Assembly: GCA_035690425.1 (NCBI GenBank)
Contig: DASSKO010000203.1
Span: forward strand, 1 to 41,359
Length of the DNA: 41,359 nucleotides
Source of the DNA: DASSKO01 sp035690425
Lineage (GTDB): Bacteria; Actinomycetota; Actinomycetes; Propionibacteriales; Nocardioidaceae
Direction: 5' to 3'
Shown: one piece after another, positions 33,745 to 41,359 of the stretch
Position numbering within the stretch: position 1 is the stretch's first letter
How the letters are laid out: every line of letters begins with the position of its first letter
Notes under the pieces: generated by a model
Databases searched by the model: none
What the model was told of the DNA's origin: nothing
The model's input: the letters and a program-made list of their open reading frames with translations, nothing else
Position numbers and translations under genes: made by a program

Positions 33745-34327
33745 CGAAGGCAGCGAGCACGGTCGCGGTGTCGGTGATCTCGATCAGCGGCGCGTACAGA
33801 GCCATCGCATCCAGCGCCCGCTGGTGGTCACCGTCGCTGAGCCCTCGGCACGCGTCGCCGACCACCCGCACCCGTACGCCCGCGTCGGCGGCACCGAGCG
33901 CGGTGGACAGCACGCAGCAGTCGGTCGACACGCCCACCACCACGACGTCACCACTGCCGTGCGTGGCGCTGTCGAGATCCGCGCCCCACTTGCCGAACGT
34001 CGGCAGGCTCACCACCGGCCGGTCGCGCGGAGCCAGAGCGTCGACGATCTGGTACGCCGGTGCGGTCGGCGGCTGCAACGCGAACGGCCACTGCTCGTAG
34101 TAACGCCGCCAGGCACCCGATGCGACCTCCGGTGCGACGAACCGTGTGTACGCCACCCGGTCGCCGGCGGCGTCGACCAGCCGCTGCACCGGTGCGACGA
34201 TCTGCTCGAACCCGGGCGTCGCCCACGGGCTGTCGGGATCGGCGAAGATCGCCTGCATGTCGACGACGACCAGCCAGCCGGAATCGGCCGGCACAGTGTC
34301 GGTCGTCGTGGTGTCACGCAGCACCAT
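33737..34327 (-). CDS. Cysteine hydrolase, isochorismatase/nicotinamidase superfamily
   Basis: The 196-aa protein has the catalytic triad pattern: Asp in WLVVVDMQAIF, Lys in TFGKWGADLDS and Cys in GVSTDCCVLSTALGAADAG, the last being the nucleophile. Substrates in this superfamily include nicotinamide, N-carbamoyl amines and ureides. The ATG at 34327 is preferred (AGGAGA six bases upstream) over a GTG at 34333. It overlaps the preceding permease by 14 bp and the next gene by 8 bp, so it is firmly part of the operon. It could hydrolyse the base released by the glycohydrolase. Confidence 0.9.
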   Translation of the reverse strand: MVLRDTTTTDTVPADSGWLVVVDMQAIFADPDSPWATPGFEQIVAPVQRLVDAAGDRVAYTRFVAPEVASGAWRRYYEQWPFALQPPTAPAYQIVDALAPRDRPVVSLPTFGKWGADLDSATHGSGDVVVVGVSTDCCVLSTALGAADAGVRVRVVGDACRGLSDGDHQRALDAMALYAPLIEITDTATVLAAFDG

Positions 34328-35774
34328 GCGCACTCTCCTGTCGGCGTACCCGGGCCCAGCGCGCGAGCAGCGTGACCACGAAGCCGAGGCCGAGCGCCAC
34401 CAGCACGCCGAGGTTGGCGAACGCCCACGCGCCGTCCCTGCCGCCCAGACCGAGCGGTCCGAGCAGATAGCCCTGCCAGCTCAGCCACGACGCGAAGGTG
34501 TTGACGACCAGGCCCCAGCCGATCAGGGTCGCGGCGACGAGGGTGAGCACCGACACTCCGTCGACGTCACCGTAGCGCGCGGTGTGGTCGAACAGCTCCG
34601 CGTCGGCGTAGTCGCGGCGGCGCAGCCCGATGTCGGCGAGGACGATGCCGCACCACGCCGCGATCGGCACCCCGAGCGTGATCAGGAAGCCCTGGAAGGG
34701 ACCGAGGAAGTCGGTGGCGAAGAACACCACCCAGACCGTGCCGAGCGTCATGATCACGCCGTCGATCAGCGCGGCCACCCACCGTGGGGTGGGGACACCG
34801 ACCGCCAGCAGCGCCAGCCCGGATGAGTAGATGTCGAGCACGGCGCCGCCGACGAGACCGAGTACGACGACCACGGCGAAGGGCACCAGGAACCAGGTGG
34901 GCAGCAGGGTGGTCAGGGCGCCGATCGGGTCGAGTGCGATCGCTTCGTTGAGCCCGGGGGAGGAACCGGCCAGCAGCAGCCCGAAGAAGACCAGCACGAC
35001 CGGCGCCACCGCCGATCCGAAGGTGGTCCATCCGGCGACGGAGGTCCCTGGCGTGTGCCGCGGCAGATAGCGCGAGTAGTCAGCGGCGGCGTTGACCCAG
35101 CCCAGGCCGAACCCGGTCATCATGAACACGACCGCTCCGATCACGGCCTGGGTCGGACCCGGCGGCAGGCTGGACACTGCGGACCACTCGAGCTCGGGCA
35201 GCACGAGCGCGACGTAGACGACCGTCAGCACGCCGCCGACGACGGTGATGACGGTCTGCAGCCGCATGATCGTGTCGAAGCCGAGCACGCCTGCGGCCAC
35301 CACGAGCGCTACCACCACGACCAGCGCGGTCGCCTGGGTGACCGTGCCGCCGCCCCAGCCGAGCTCGGCGAAGACCGTCGCGGTCGCGAGCGCGGCCAGC
35401 GACACCAGCACGGTCTCCCAGCCGACGGTCAGCATCCACGAGAACAACGAGGGCAGCTTGTTGCCGCGCACGCCGAACGCTGCCCGCGACAGCACCATCG
35501 TCGGCGCGGACCCACGCTTGCCGGCGATCGCGATCAGGCCGCACAGCGCGAAGGAGAACACGATCCCCACGACGCTGACGATCAGCGCCTGCCAGAACGA
35601 GAGGCCGAAGCCGAGCACGAAGGAGCCGTAGCTGATCGCGAGCACGGAGACGTTGGCGGCGAACCACGGCCAGAAGAGGCCGGCGGCTCGCCCCTTGCGC
35701 TCGGACTCGGGGATGACGTCGAGGCCGGCGAGCTCGATCCCCGACGGCCGGCCGACGCCTGAACTGGTGTCCAT
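34314..35774 (-). CDS. NCS1 family nucleobase/nucleoside permease
   Basis: The 486-aa protein has about 12 membrane segments with NCS1 features: FWPWFAANVSVLAISYGSFVLGFGLSFWQA, RAAFGVRGNKLPSLFSWMLTVGWE, GFGLGWVNAAADYSRYLPR, and GIVLADIGLRRRDY. It belongs to the cytosine/purine permease branch and is clearly different from the permease at 2889. It is the first gene of the four-gene operon and presumably imports its substrate. Two ATGs are close together; 35774 is chosen because a GAGACT box lies 6 bases upstream (leaderless pattern), but 35792 is possible. Confidence 0.9.
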   Translation of the reverse strand: MDTSSGVGRPSGIELAGLDVIPESERKGRAAGLFWPWFAANVSVLAISYGSFVLGFGLSFWQALIVSVVGIVFSFALCGLIAIAGKRGSAPTMVLSRAAFGVRGNKLPSLFSWMLTVGWETVLVSLAALATATVFAELGWGGGTVTQATALVVVVALVVAAGVLGFDTIMRLQTVITVVGGVLTVVYVALVLPELEWSAVSSLPPGPTQAVIGAVVFMMTGFGLGWVNAAADYSRYLPRHTPGTSVAGWTTFGSAVAPVVLVFFGLLLAGSSPGLNEAIALDPIGALTTLLPTWFLVPFAVVVVLGLVGGAVLDIYSSGLALLAVGVPTPRWVAALIDGVIMTLGTVWVVFFATDFLGPFQGFLITLGVPIAAWCGIVLADIGLRRRDYADAELFDHTARYGDVDGVSVLTLVAATLIGWGLVVNTFASWLSWQGYLLGPLGLGGRDGAWAFANLGVLVALGLGFVVTLLARWARVRRQESAHGAA

Positions 35775-35849
35775 GGGCATAGTCTCGCGCATGGGCGGAC
35801 CGCTCGGTGACGCCAGGACCGGGGCAGGCGCGGCCGGCGGCCGGTGTGG

Positions 35850-36128
35850 CTATCGGCTGACCAGCTTGAAGAACGTGCTGTCCTCGCCGCCGGACTTCTG
35901 CGCCTGGTAGAGGAACGCCAGGTCGTTGTCGTCGAATTTGGTGAACCAGTCGTCCCAGCTGACGTGCTCGAGGCTGTCCTCACCGGCGCCGCCCGGAAAG
36001 TCGATGCGCAGCACGCCGGCCGTGTCGCCGCCCTCGGTGCCGGCCACGCTGGCCGGGACACCGTCGTGCTCCTCCACCCAGCTGCGGATCTCATCGTGGT
36101 CGGTGGTCGTTCGGGTGTCCGTGGCCAT
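35850..36128 (-). CDS. Conserved small acidic protein, 92 aa
   Basis: Starts MATDTRTTTDHDEIRSWVEEHDGVPASV and has WDDWFTKFDDNDLAFLYQ and a C-terminal STFFKLVSR. The pattern of a small acidic protein with an RSWVEEHDG motif is known from uncharacterised bacterial proteins. GAAGGAGG precedes the ATG. It lies 28 bp downstream of the ChaB-type gene on the same strand, and the two look like a stress-related pair. Function unknown. Confidence 0.75.
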   Translation of the reverse strand: MATDTRTTTDHDEIRSWVEEHDGVPASVAGTEGGDTAGVLRIDFPGGAGEDSLEHVSWDDWFTKFDDNDLAFLYQAQKSGGEDSTFFKLVSR

Positions 36129-36156
36129 GCTCGGGTGCCTCCTTCGGTGGTGGTGG

Positions 36157-36564
36157 TCAGCTGCGGCTCTGCCGAGTACGGCGCTCGTTCTCGCGCTCGA
36201 TCGCCTGCACCAGATCGTCCTTGGTCATGGTGGACCGGCCGTCGATGTCGAGTTGCTGTGCCCGCTCGTACAGGTGCTGCTTCGATGCGTTGGCGTCGAC
36301 GCCTCCCGCGGTGCCACCGGCGTCCTGGCGTGACTGCGGGGTGGACTTCTCGGCCTGCCTGTCCGACGGCCCGGAACGTTCCTTGCTCTCCCAGTGGTCG
36401 CCGACCTTCTCGAACTGGTGCTTCAGCGCCGCGAACGCCGTGCGGTGGGCGCGCTCACCCTCGCCGTACTCGTCGACCGCGGAGTCGTGCGCCTTCGACC
36501 ACACCTCCTGGGCGTGCTCGGGCGAGCGCTGCAGTGTCGAGGGAAGCTCGTCGCGTGCGGGCAT
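36157..36564 (-). CDS. ChaB family protein with C-terminal Rho-N/SAP-like domain
   Basis: The 135-aa protein has a ChaB domain (residues 1-60: ARDELPSTLQRSPEHAQEVWSKAHDSAVDEYGEGERAHRTAFAALKHQFEKVGDHW), a disordered charged linker and a short C-terminal helical domain (KQHLYERAQQLDIDGRSTMTKDDLVQAIERENE) that looks like a Rho N-terminal/SAP-type fold. ChaB is named for regulation of a cation antiporter, but its role is unclear. AGGAGG precedes the ATG at 36564; an in-frame TTG at 36573 overlaps that site. Confidence 0.85.
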   Translation of the reverse strand: MPARDELPSTLQRSPEHAQEVWSKAHDSAVDEYGEGERAHRTAFAALKHQFEKVGDHWESKERSGPSDRQAEKSTPQSRQDAGGTAGGVDANASKQHLYERAQQLDIDGRSTMTKDDLVQAIERENERRTRQSRS

Positions 36565-36623
36565 GTCGTCCAACCTCCTTCTCGATCGAAGACCGAGCCT
36601 GGAGTACCCGCGTCACTGCTCGG

Positions 36624-37271
36624 TCATGCAGGCCTGGCGGGTACGCCGACGACGGTGGTCTTGCTCATCACGTCGCGGACCACCGCCGATCCGGCGCCGA
36701 CCGTGCAGTGCCGGTGCAGGTGCAGACCGGGCCCGATCGTGCAGCCGCTGCCCAGGAAGGCGTTGTGTGCGATGTCGACCGAGTCGGAGACGGCGACGAG
36801 CGGGCCGATCGTGACGTAGTCGCCGATCAGCGCGTTGTGGCCCACCGTGCTGTTCTGGTTGATGTGGACCTGCCGACCGAGCCAGACGTTGTTCTCGATG
36901 CTGACGTGGGAGCCGATGACGGCGCCGTGGCCGAGCACTACGTTGTGCCCGCGATGCACGTTCGGGTGCACGATCGACGGGCTGCGCCGGCCCATCGCAT
37001 CGCCGAACGAGTCGACCCGCCGTCGCACCGATCCGTCGCCGATCGCGATGACGTAGCCGACGTCGGACGGCAGTTCCTCGAGGTGCCCGATCGGACCCAG
37101 GATGTCGACCTCTCGCTCGGCCAGCAGGTCGGCATCAGGAGCGTTGTCGTCGAGGACCCCGACGACCTCCAGCGCCGGCCGTGCGCCCGCAGCGGCGTTG
37201 ATCTGGTCGATGATGTCGAGGATGCAGCGCCCCGTGCCACCGCCCCCGATGATGACCACAGGCTCTGTCAT
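36624..37271 (-). CDS. NeuD/PglD-like sugar O-acetyltransferase (left-handed beta-helix)
   Basis: The 215-aa protein has an N-terminal nucleotide/PglD-type domain (MTEPVVIIGGGGTGRCILDII, VVGVLDDNAP) and a hexapeptide-repeat C-terminal half (GHNVVLGHGAVIGSHVSIENNVWLG, HINQNSTVGHNALIGDYVTIGP, AHNAFLGSGCTIGPGL, HCTVGAGSAVVRDVM). Such enzymes acetylate amino sugars of surface glycans or sialic-acid-like sugars. The ATG at 37271 is leaderless by the box at 37278. No glycan-pathway partners are in the window, so its substrate is open. Confidence 0.88.
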   Translation of the reverse strand: MTEPVVIIGGGGTGRCILDIIDQINAAAGARPALEVVGVLDDNAPDADLLAEREVDILGPIGHLEELPSDVGYVIAIGDGSVRRRVDSFGDAMGRRSPSIVHPNVHRGHNVVLGHGAVIGSHVSIENNVWLGRQVHINQNSTVGHNALIGDYVTIGPLVAVSDSVDIAHNAFLGSGCTIGPGLHLHRHCTVGAGSAVVRDVMSKTTVVGVPARPA

Positions 37272-37277
37272 GGCGGG

Positions 37278-37283
37278 ACGATA
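37278..37283 (-). promoter_or_regulatory. -10 box TATCGT of the leaderless acetyltransferase gene
   Basis: Read on the minus strand TATCGT ends 6 nt before the ATG at 37271. The gene lies just 23 bp after the isoaspartate methyltransferase, so it may have this internal promoter in addition to read-through. Confidence 0.5.
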
Positions 37284-37294
37284 CCCCGCCCGGG

Positions 37295-37858
37295 TCAGCG
37301 CAGGGGGACGAACGAGTAGTGCCCGACACGCCGCTGCGTGAGCTCGCCACGGTCGTCCCGCGAGGCCACCAGCAGCTGACCGCCGACGGGGATGACCATC
37401 CGGCCGCCGCCGGCGAGCTGGTCGACCAGCTGCTGGGGCAGGTCGCCGGTCTCCGCGGAGACCAGGATCCGGTCGAACGGTGCTCGCGCCGGCAGGCCGA
37501 GTTCGCCGGGGACCGCGGGCTCGACCGAGATCCATGGCAGGTCGTAGGCGGAGAGGTTGCCGCGGGACCACTCCACCAGCTCCGGTACGAGCTCGGTGCC
37601 GTGGACCGATCCTTGTGGGCCGACCAGCTGCCCGAGCAGGGCGGTCGTCCACCCGGAGCCGCTGCCGACGTCGAGCACCCGGTCGCCGTGGCCCGCATCG
37701 AGCAGCGACAGCAGGTGTCGCACGGTCGTGGGCTGGGAGTTGGTCTGGCCGTGGCCGATCGGCAGCGCGCGGTCGTCCGCGGCGTACCCGCGCTCGGGCT
37801 CGGTGAGGAAGTCCTCCCGGCGGATCGCGGCGAAGGCTGCATCGAGATCGCTGCGCAT
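37295..37858 (-). CDS. Protein-L-isoaspartate O-methyltransferase-like protein
   Basis: The 187-aa protein matches PCMT: REDFLTEPERGYAADDRALPIGHGQTNSQPTTVRHLL at the start, SAM motif VLDVGSGSGWTTALLG, FDRILVSAETGDLPQQLVDQLAGGGRMVIPVG. PCMT methylates isoaspartate in damaged proteins to start repair. It is divergent from the dehydrogenase at 37911 and upstream of the acetyltransferase. The start at 37858 has GGAGGC immediately before it, too close for a good ribosome site, and a CATCAT box six bases further, so it may be leaderless. Confidence 0.9.
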   Translation of the reverse strand: MRSDLDAAFAAIRREDFLTEPERGYAADDRALPIGHGQTNSQPTTVRHLLSLLDAGHGDRVLDVGSGSGWTTALLGQLVGPQGSVHGTELVPELVEWSRGNLSAYDLPWISVEPAVPGELGLPARAPFDRILVSAETGDLPQQLVDQLAGGGRMVIPVGGQLLVASRDDRGELTQRRVGHYSFVPLR

Positions 37859-37898
37859 GCCTCCATGATGCCTCGTGGGTGCCTCGATCGCGGGGGTT

Positions 37899-37904
37899 TA
37901 CGGT
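37899..37904 (+). promoter_or_regulatory. -10 box TACGGT of leaderless dehydrogenase gene
   Basis: TACGGT lies 6 nt before the ATG at 37911, matching the leaderless spacing. Confidence 0.55.
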
Positions 37905-37910
37905 GGCGGG

Positions 37911-38954
37911 ATGAAGGCGTTGACCGTGCTGCCCGGCGAAGCCGGCTCGCTCGCTGTGTCCGACGTACCCGACCCTGTCCGCGCGGCCGGCGACCTGCTC
38001 GCCGACGGGCTCGCCGTGGGGGTGTGCGGTACCGACAAGGAGATCGCCGCCGGCTACTACGGCACGGCGCCGCCGGGGGAGCAGCGGCTGGTGCTCGGTC
38101 ACGAGTCGCTCGGCCGGGTGCGCGAGGCGCCTGCGGGCAGCGGGTTCGCCGCCGGTGACCTGGTGGTCGGTGTCGTCCGGCGCCCCGACCCGCTGCCGTG
38201 CGCTGCCTGCGCGCACGGCGAGTTCGACATGTGCCGCAACGGCCGCTACACCGAGCGCGGGATCAAGGAGCTGCCCGGGTTCGCGAGCGAGGCCTGGGCG
38301 GTCGACCCCGAGTACGCCGTTCGGCTGGACGCCGGCCTGGAGCCGGTCGGGATGCTGATGGAGCCCACATCGGTGGTGGCCAAGGCATGGGAGCAGATCG
38401 AGCGGATCGGTGCCCGCGGCTTCTTCGCCCCGCGGCGCGTGCTGGTGACCGGCGCGGGACCGATCGGGTTGCTGGCCGCGTTGCTCGGGGTGCAGCGGGG
38501 TCTCGACGTGCATGTGCTCGACCGGGTCACCAGCGGGCCGAAGCCCCATCTGGTGCACCTGCTGGGTGCGACCTACCACCACGACGTCGGTGCGGCTCTG
38601 GCGGTGGTGCCCGACGTGATCATCGAGGCGACCGGTGCCGCGCCGGTCGTACGCGCCTGCCTCGACGGCACCGGTGCGGCGGGGATCGTCTGCCTGACCG
38701 GGGTGTCGGCGGCGGGCAGCGAGATGCCCGTCGACCTCGGTGCGCTCAACCGCACTCTGGTGCTCGACAACTCCGTGATCGTCGGGTCGGTCAACGCCAA
38801 CCTCAGGCACTACCGGCTGGCCGCCGACGCGCTGGCCGTGGCGGACCTGAGCTGGCTGCAGCAGTTGGTCAGCCGCCGAGTGCCGTTGGGCGACTTCGCC
38901 GACGCCTTCGCAGCACGCGACGAGGACGTGAAGGTGGTGCTGACGCTCGACTGA
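37911..38954 (+). CDS. Zinc-dependent alcohol dehydrogenase, glucose 1-dehydrogenase-like
   Basis: The 347-aa medium-chain dehydrogenase has GVCGTDKEIAAGYYG with the catalytic zinc Cys, GHESLGRV with the zinc His, the cysteine-rich lobe PLPCAACAHGEFDMCRNGRYTERGIKELPGFASEAW, LMEPTSVVAKAWEQ and the Rossmann motif VTGAGPIGLLAAL. That signature is typical of glucose 1-dehydrogenases (archaeal type), which oxidise glucose or related sugars with NAD(P). One or more of the structural zinc Cys residues are replaced, and the substrate should not be taken as certain. It is divergent from PCMT; downstream is a convergent membrane protein gene 3 bp away. Confidence 0.85.
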   Translation: MKALTVLPGEAGSLAVSDVPDPVRAAGDLLADGLAVGVCGTDKEIAAGYYGTAPPGEQRLVLGHESLGRVREAPAGSGFAAGDLVVGVVRRPDPLPCAACAHGEFDMCRNGRYTERGIKELPGFASEAWAVDPEYAVRLDAGLEPVGMLMEPTSVVAKAWEQIERIGARGFFAPRRVLVTGAGPIGLLAALLGVQRGLDVHVLDRVTSGPKPHLVHLLGATYHHDVGAALAVVPDVIIEATGAAPVVRACLDGTGAAGIVCLTGVSAAGSEMPVDLGALNRTLVLDNSVIVGSVNANLRHYRLAADALAVADLSWLQQLVSRRVPLGDFADAFAARDEDVKVVLTLD

Positions 38955-38957
38955 CGG

Positions 38958-39659
38958 CTAGGCGGCGCTGCGCAGCTTGCGTTTGGCCGCCTTCGCGCCG
39001 GCCTTCGTCGTGACCCGCGCTGCACGGGGCGCCTGCGACCACGGCACGGCACGCGCCGCACGGGGCGCCTGCGACCACGGCACGGCGCGTGGACCGTAGC
39101 GCACCGCGCCTCGCAACGGACGCATCGCCTGTGCCGACAGCAGCGCCCGCGGCCGCTGCTGCTCACCCTGCACCGCACCGAGGACGACCAGCGCACCGGT
39201 CACGGCCGGGGTGGCCCACTGGACCGCCTTGAGTCGCTTCTGCGCCTTGGCCAGCTCAGCGCTCGCACCGCTGGAGGGCTCGGTGGGTGTGGCGCCGCCT
39301 TGGCTGGCGTGCTTGTCCACCGTGCGCCCCAGCACACCGCTGTAGGCAGTCAGCCCGCCGGCGGTGAGGGTGAGCGCGACCTTCGCCACCGTGACCGACT
39401 TCGCGCCGGGCTGGTGCCTGAGCCGCCGCTGGTTGCCCGCGAGCAGCGCGATCCCACCGACGAGGTGGGCACCGATCGCAGCTGCGTTGACCGGTGTCCA
39501 CCGGGCCCAGCCCTGGGAGGACAGCTGGAGTCGCTCGGCCGGGCTGCTTGCCGCCGCGGCGGCGCCGTTGAGGCCGACCGCGCCCATCAGGGATCCGCCG
39601 AACCAGGCTGCCGCGCCGAGGTCATGCAGGCTGCGGGCGACGGAGTTGTTGTCCGACAT
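38958..39659 (-). CDS. Membrane protein with a 12-residue tandem repeat in the basic tail
   Basis: The 233-aa protein has about three to four hydrophobic segments (LGAAAWFGGSLMGAVGLNGAAA, AAAIGAHLVGGIALLAG, VALTLTAGGLTAYSGVLG, TPAVTGALVVLGAVQG) and a strongly basic Ala/Arg/Lys-rich C-terminus. The tail contains AVPWSQAPRAAR twice in tandem. No clear family is recognised; similar Ala-rich membrane proteins occur in actinomycetes. GAGGAGA precedes the ATG. Confidence 0.75.
   Translation of the reverse strand: MSDNNSVARSLHDLGAAAWFGGSLMGAVGLNGAAAAASSPAERLQLSSQGWARWTPVNAAAIGAHLVGGIALLAGNQRRLRHQPGAKSVTVAKVALTLTAGGLTAYSGVLGRTVDKHASQGGATPTEPSSGASAELAKAQKRLKAVQWATPAVTGALVVLGAVQGEQQRPRALLSAQAMRPLRGAVRYGPRAVPWSQAPRAARAVPWSQAPRAARVTTKAGAKAAKRKLRSAA
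39022..39086. repeat. 36-bp period direct repeat inside the membrane protein gene
   Basis: The 29-bp block GCACGGGGCGCCTGCGACC through CGGCACGGC occurs exactly at 39022-39050 and 39058-39086, giving the duplicated 12-aa unit in the protein. A multiple of three keeps the frame. Confidence 0.85.
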
Positions 39660-39762
39660 CTCGGTTCTCCTCGGGTCGGGTGAAGCCGGTCTCGTACCCC
39701 GGCGGTGGTGGGATATGCCCGGCTGGCCCCACCCGCGCTGCCGGCGTACGCGCGGGACGCCT

Positions 39763-39768
39763 TAGCCT
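39763..39768 (+). promoter_or_regulatory. -10 box TAGCCT of leaderless plsC-like gene
   Basis: TAGCCT ends 6 nt before the GTG at 39775, and no ribosome site is visible. Confidence 0.55.
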
Positions 39769-39774
39769 TCCTGC

Positions 39775-40521
39775 GTGGACCTCGTCTATCCGCCGGTCAT
39801 CGGCGCTGCCCAGGTGCTGTACCGCCTGCTCGGTCTCGACATCACCATCACCGGCGCCGAGCACATCCCGCGCAGCGGCGGGGCCGTGCTCGCCAGCAAC
39901 CACGTCAGCTATCTCGACTTCATCTTCTGCGGCCAGGCGGCCCTGCCGAGCAAGCGGCTGGTGCGGTTCATGGCGAAGGACGCGGTGTTCGCGCACAGGC
40001 TGTCCGGCCCGCTGATGCGGGGAATGCGCCACATCCCGGTGGACCGGGACGCCGGCGCCTCCTCTTACGCCGCCGCACTGCGGGCGCTGCGCGCCGGTGA
40101 GGTGATCGGGGTGTTCCCGGAGGCGACGATCAGCCGGTCGTTCACCGTCAAGGAGATCAAGAACGGCGCGGTGCGGCTCGCGCAGGGCGCCGGCGTGCCG
40201 CTCATCCCGGTAGCGTTGTGGGGTGGTCAGCGGCTGTGGAGCAAGGACCTGCCGCGTGACCTCACCACCCGCGGACGGGCGTTGAGCATCGCCGTCGGGG
40301 AGCCCATGCACCCAACCCGAAGAGGCGACGCGACGGGCCACGCCGACGAGCTGCGGACCCGGATGCAGGCGCTGCTCGACGACGTGCAGGTGCGTCATCG
40401 CGATCAGCCGGCCGCCGGCGAGGAGGCACCGTGGCACCCACGGCACCACGGCGGCACGGCACCGACACCGGCCGAGGCGGCGGAGCTGGACCGTGCCGGC
40501 CGCCGCGTCGCGCCGGACTAG
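39775..40521 (+). CDS. plsC: 1-acyl-sn-glycerol-3-phosphate acyltransferase (PlsC) family protein
   Basis: The 248-aa protein has the two acyltransferase motifs: NHVSYLDF (NHxxxxD) and the phosphate-binding VFPEATISRSF (usual FPEGT, here FPEAT). It transfers an acyl chain in phospholipid or glycolipid synthesis at the inner membrane face. Family-typical IPVALWGGQRLW is also present. The last 40 residues are low complexity. GTG start at 39775, leaderless. The stop shares a CTAG with the convergent pxpC stop. Confidence 0.9.
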   Translation: MDLVYPPVIGAAQVLYRLLGLDITITGAEHIPRSGGAVLASNHVSYLDFIFCGQAALPSKRLVRFMAKDAVFAHRLSGPLMRGMRHIPVDRDAGASSYAAALRALRAGEVIGVFPEATISRSFTVKEIKNGAVRLAQGAGVPLIPVALWGGQRLWSKDLPRDLTTRGRALSIAVGEPMHPTRRGDATGHADELRTRMQALLDDVQVRHRDQPAAGEEAPWHPRHHGGTAPTPAEAAELDRAGRRVAPD

Positions 40522-41359
40522 CCGCGACGGCTGAACCGGACCACCGTGCCCGGCCGCGCCTGGGCCAGCAGGTCGGTGTCGGCGTCGACCACGACGGCGA
40601 CGACGGGGTATCCGCCGGTGACGGGGTGATCGGCGAGGAAGACGATCGGCTTGCCGTCGCCGGGCACCTGCACGGCGCCGCGTACGCAACCTTCGGTCGG
40701 TAGCTCCTCGGTGCGCGCCCGCTGCAGCGCCGGACCGTCGAGGCGAAGGCCGACCCGGTCGGCGTCGGTGGTGACCCGCCAGGCGGACGTGAGCAGGTGG
40801 TCGAGCGCGGCCTGGGTGAACCAGCCGTCGCGGGGGCCGAGCACCACCCGCACCCAGACCTCCTCCGCCGCGGCACTCTCACCGGGTACGTCGACCGGCG
40901 GCACGTCGGTGCTCACCAGGTCGCCGACGGGCAGCGTGGCTCCGGTCACCAGGGCGGACGCACCGAGACCGGCCCGCAGGTCCGTCGAGCGTGAACCCAG
41001 CACCACGGGCGCGTCGATCCCGCCGCGGACGGCCAGGTAGGTGCGGACCCCGCGTGCCGGTCGGCCCAGTGCGAGCACCGCGCCCGCCGGCAGGTGCAGG
41101 GGGCGGTCGTGGTCGGTGGTGCGATGGTCGACAGCCACCGGGCAGAAGGCCCCGGTCAGCGCGACCGTCACGGCGTGCTCGGCCCGCACCTGCAGGCCGC
41201 CCATCGTGATCTCTACCCCGGCGGCGTCCGGGTGGTTGCCGACCAAGCGGTTTCCCAGCCGCCACGCCCGCCGGTCGCACGCCCCGGCGCGGCCGAGCCC
41301 CACCCCGGCGTACCCGGGGCGCCCGCCGTCCTGCACCGTGGCCAGCGGTCCCGGTCGCA
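40518..41359 (-). CDS. pxpC: 5-oxoprolinase subunit C / biotin-dependent carboxyltransferase domain protein, 5' end outside window
   Basis: The last about 280 codons of the gene are present. The frame stays open to the right edge (PGPLATVQDGGRPGYAGVG), so the N-terminal few residues are missing. Family (AHS2/PxpC) marks are GRAGACDRRAWRLGNRLVGN, EITMGGLQV, ARGVRTYLAVRGGIDAPVVLGSRSTDLRAGLGA, LGPRDGWFTQAAL, SDRVGLRLDG-like DADRVGLRLDGPAL, and ADHPVTGGYPVVAVV. It works with PxpA and PxpB to open 5-oxoproline to glutamate using ATP. The partner pxpB would be expected upstream, beyond the edge. No biotin-binding residue is seen here. Confidence 0.9.
   Translation of the reverse strand, partial: RPGPLATVQDGGRPGYAGVGLGRAGACDRRAWRLGNRLVGNHPDAAGVEITMGGLQVRAEHAVTVALTGAFCPVAVDHRTTDHDRPLHLPAGAVLALGRPARGVRTYLAVRGGIDAPVVLGSRSTDLRAGLGASALVTGATLPVGDLVSTDVPPVDVPGESAAAEEVWVRVVLGPRDGWFTQAALDHLLTSAWRVTTDADRVGLRLDGPALQRARTEELPTEGCVRGAVQVPGDGKPIVFLADHPVTGGYPVVAVVVDADTDLLAQARPGTVVRFSRRG

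Noticed and set aside
37272..38810. Large open frame extending the acetyltransferase to about 730 residues
   Set aside because: It crosses the methyltransferase and dehydrogenase genes in other frames and has shadow-type composition; the enzyme starts at 37271.

Overview
The window is high-GC DNA with tightly packed genes. Several genes sit about 6-7 nt behind a TANNNT -10 box with no leader, and GTG and TTG starts are common. With the gene families (PucR, GntR/FCD, actinobacterial nitrobindin, ChaB/Rho-N fusion) this points to an actinomycete, possibly of the Nocardioides/Propionibacteriales type. The lineage is an inference; no rRNA or tRNA is present.

1-9.3 kb: a nitrogen-catabolic block. 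FdrA and DUF1116 proteins (AllF/AllG-like, the carbamoyltransferase module of E. coli all/yah loci), an NCS1 nucleobase permease, a DUF1097 membrane protein, a cytosine-deaminase-like amidohydrolase, a PucR regulator and a carbamate kinase. At the left edge the DUF1116 gene is cut and joined out of frame to a piece of a second DUF1116 paralogue. Two perfect tandem duplications (45 bp and 82 bp units) lie at 4345-4649.

9.3-18.6 kb: an oxalate-type CoA operon. An oxalyl-CoA decarboxylase/HACL-family ThDP enzyme, formyl-CoA:oxalate CoA-transferase (frc), a fused ADP-forming acyl-CoA ligase, a divergent Nramp-like transporter and a small membrane partner, then terC and a strong bidirectional terminator.

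18.6-29.1 kb: a GntR/FCD regulator, a 45-aa gene with its own terminator, a 32-aa membrane peptide plus nitrobindin, an acetamidase/formamidase, and a divergent operon with a complete peptide-type ABC importer and a cytoplasmic gamma-glutamyltranspeptidase-family amidohydrolase. TAGACA motifs lie upstream of gntR, the ThDP operon and the ABC operon, which suggests one regulon.

29.1-41.4 kb: a DnaB-like ATPase, a Fur-family regulator with ygfZ, a four-gene yegTUV-like salvage operon (NCS1 permease, cysteine hydrolase, ADP-ribosylglycohydrolase, PfkB kinase), small stress-type proteins, a NeuD-like acetyltransferase, protein isoaspartate methyltransferase, a glucose dehydrogenase-like enzyme, a membrane protein, a PlsC acyltransferase and the 3' part of pxpC.

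Working model (inference): the left two thirds encode a route that strips carbamoyl groups from an imported ureido/N-heterocyclic compound with ATP recovery, releases oxamate, hydrolyses it to oxalate, and burns oxalate through oxalyl-CoA and formyl-CoA.
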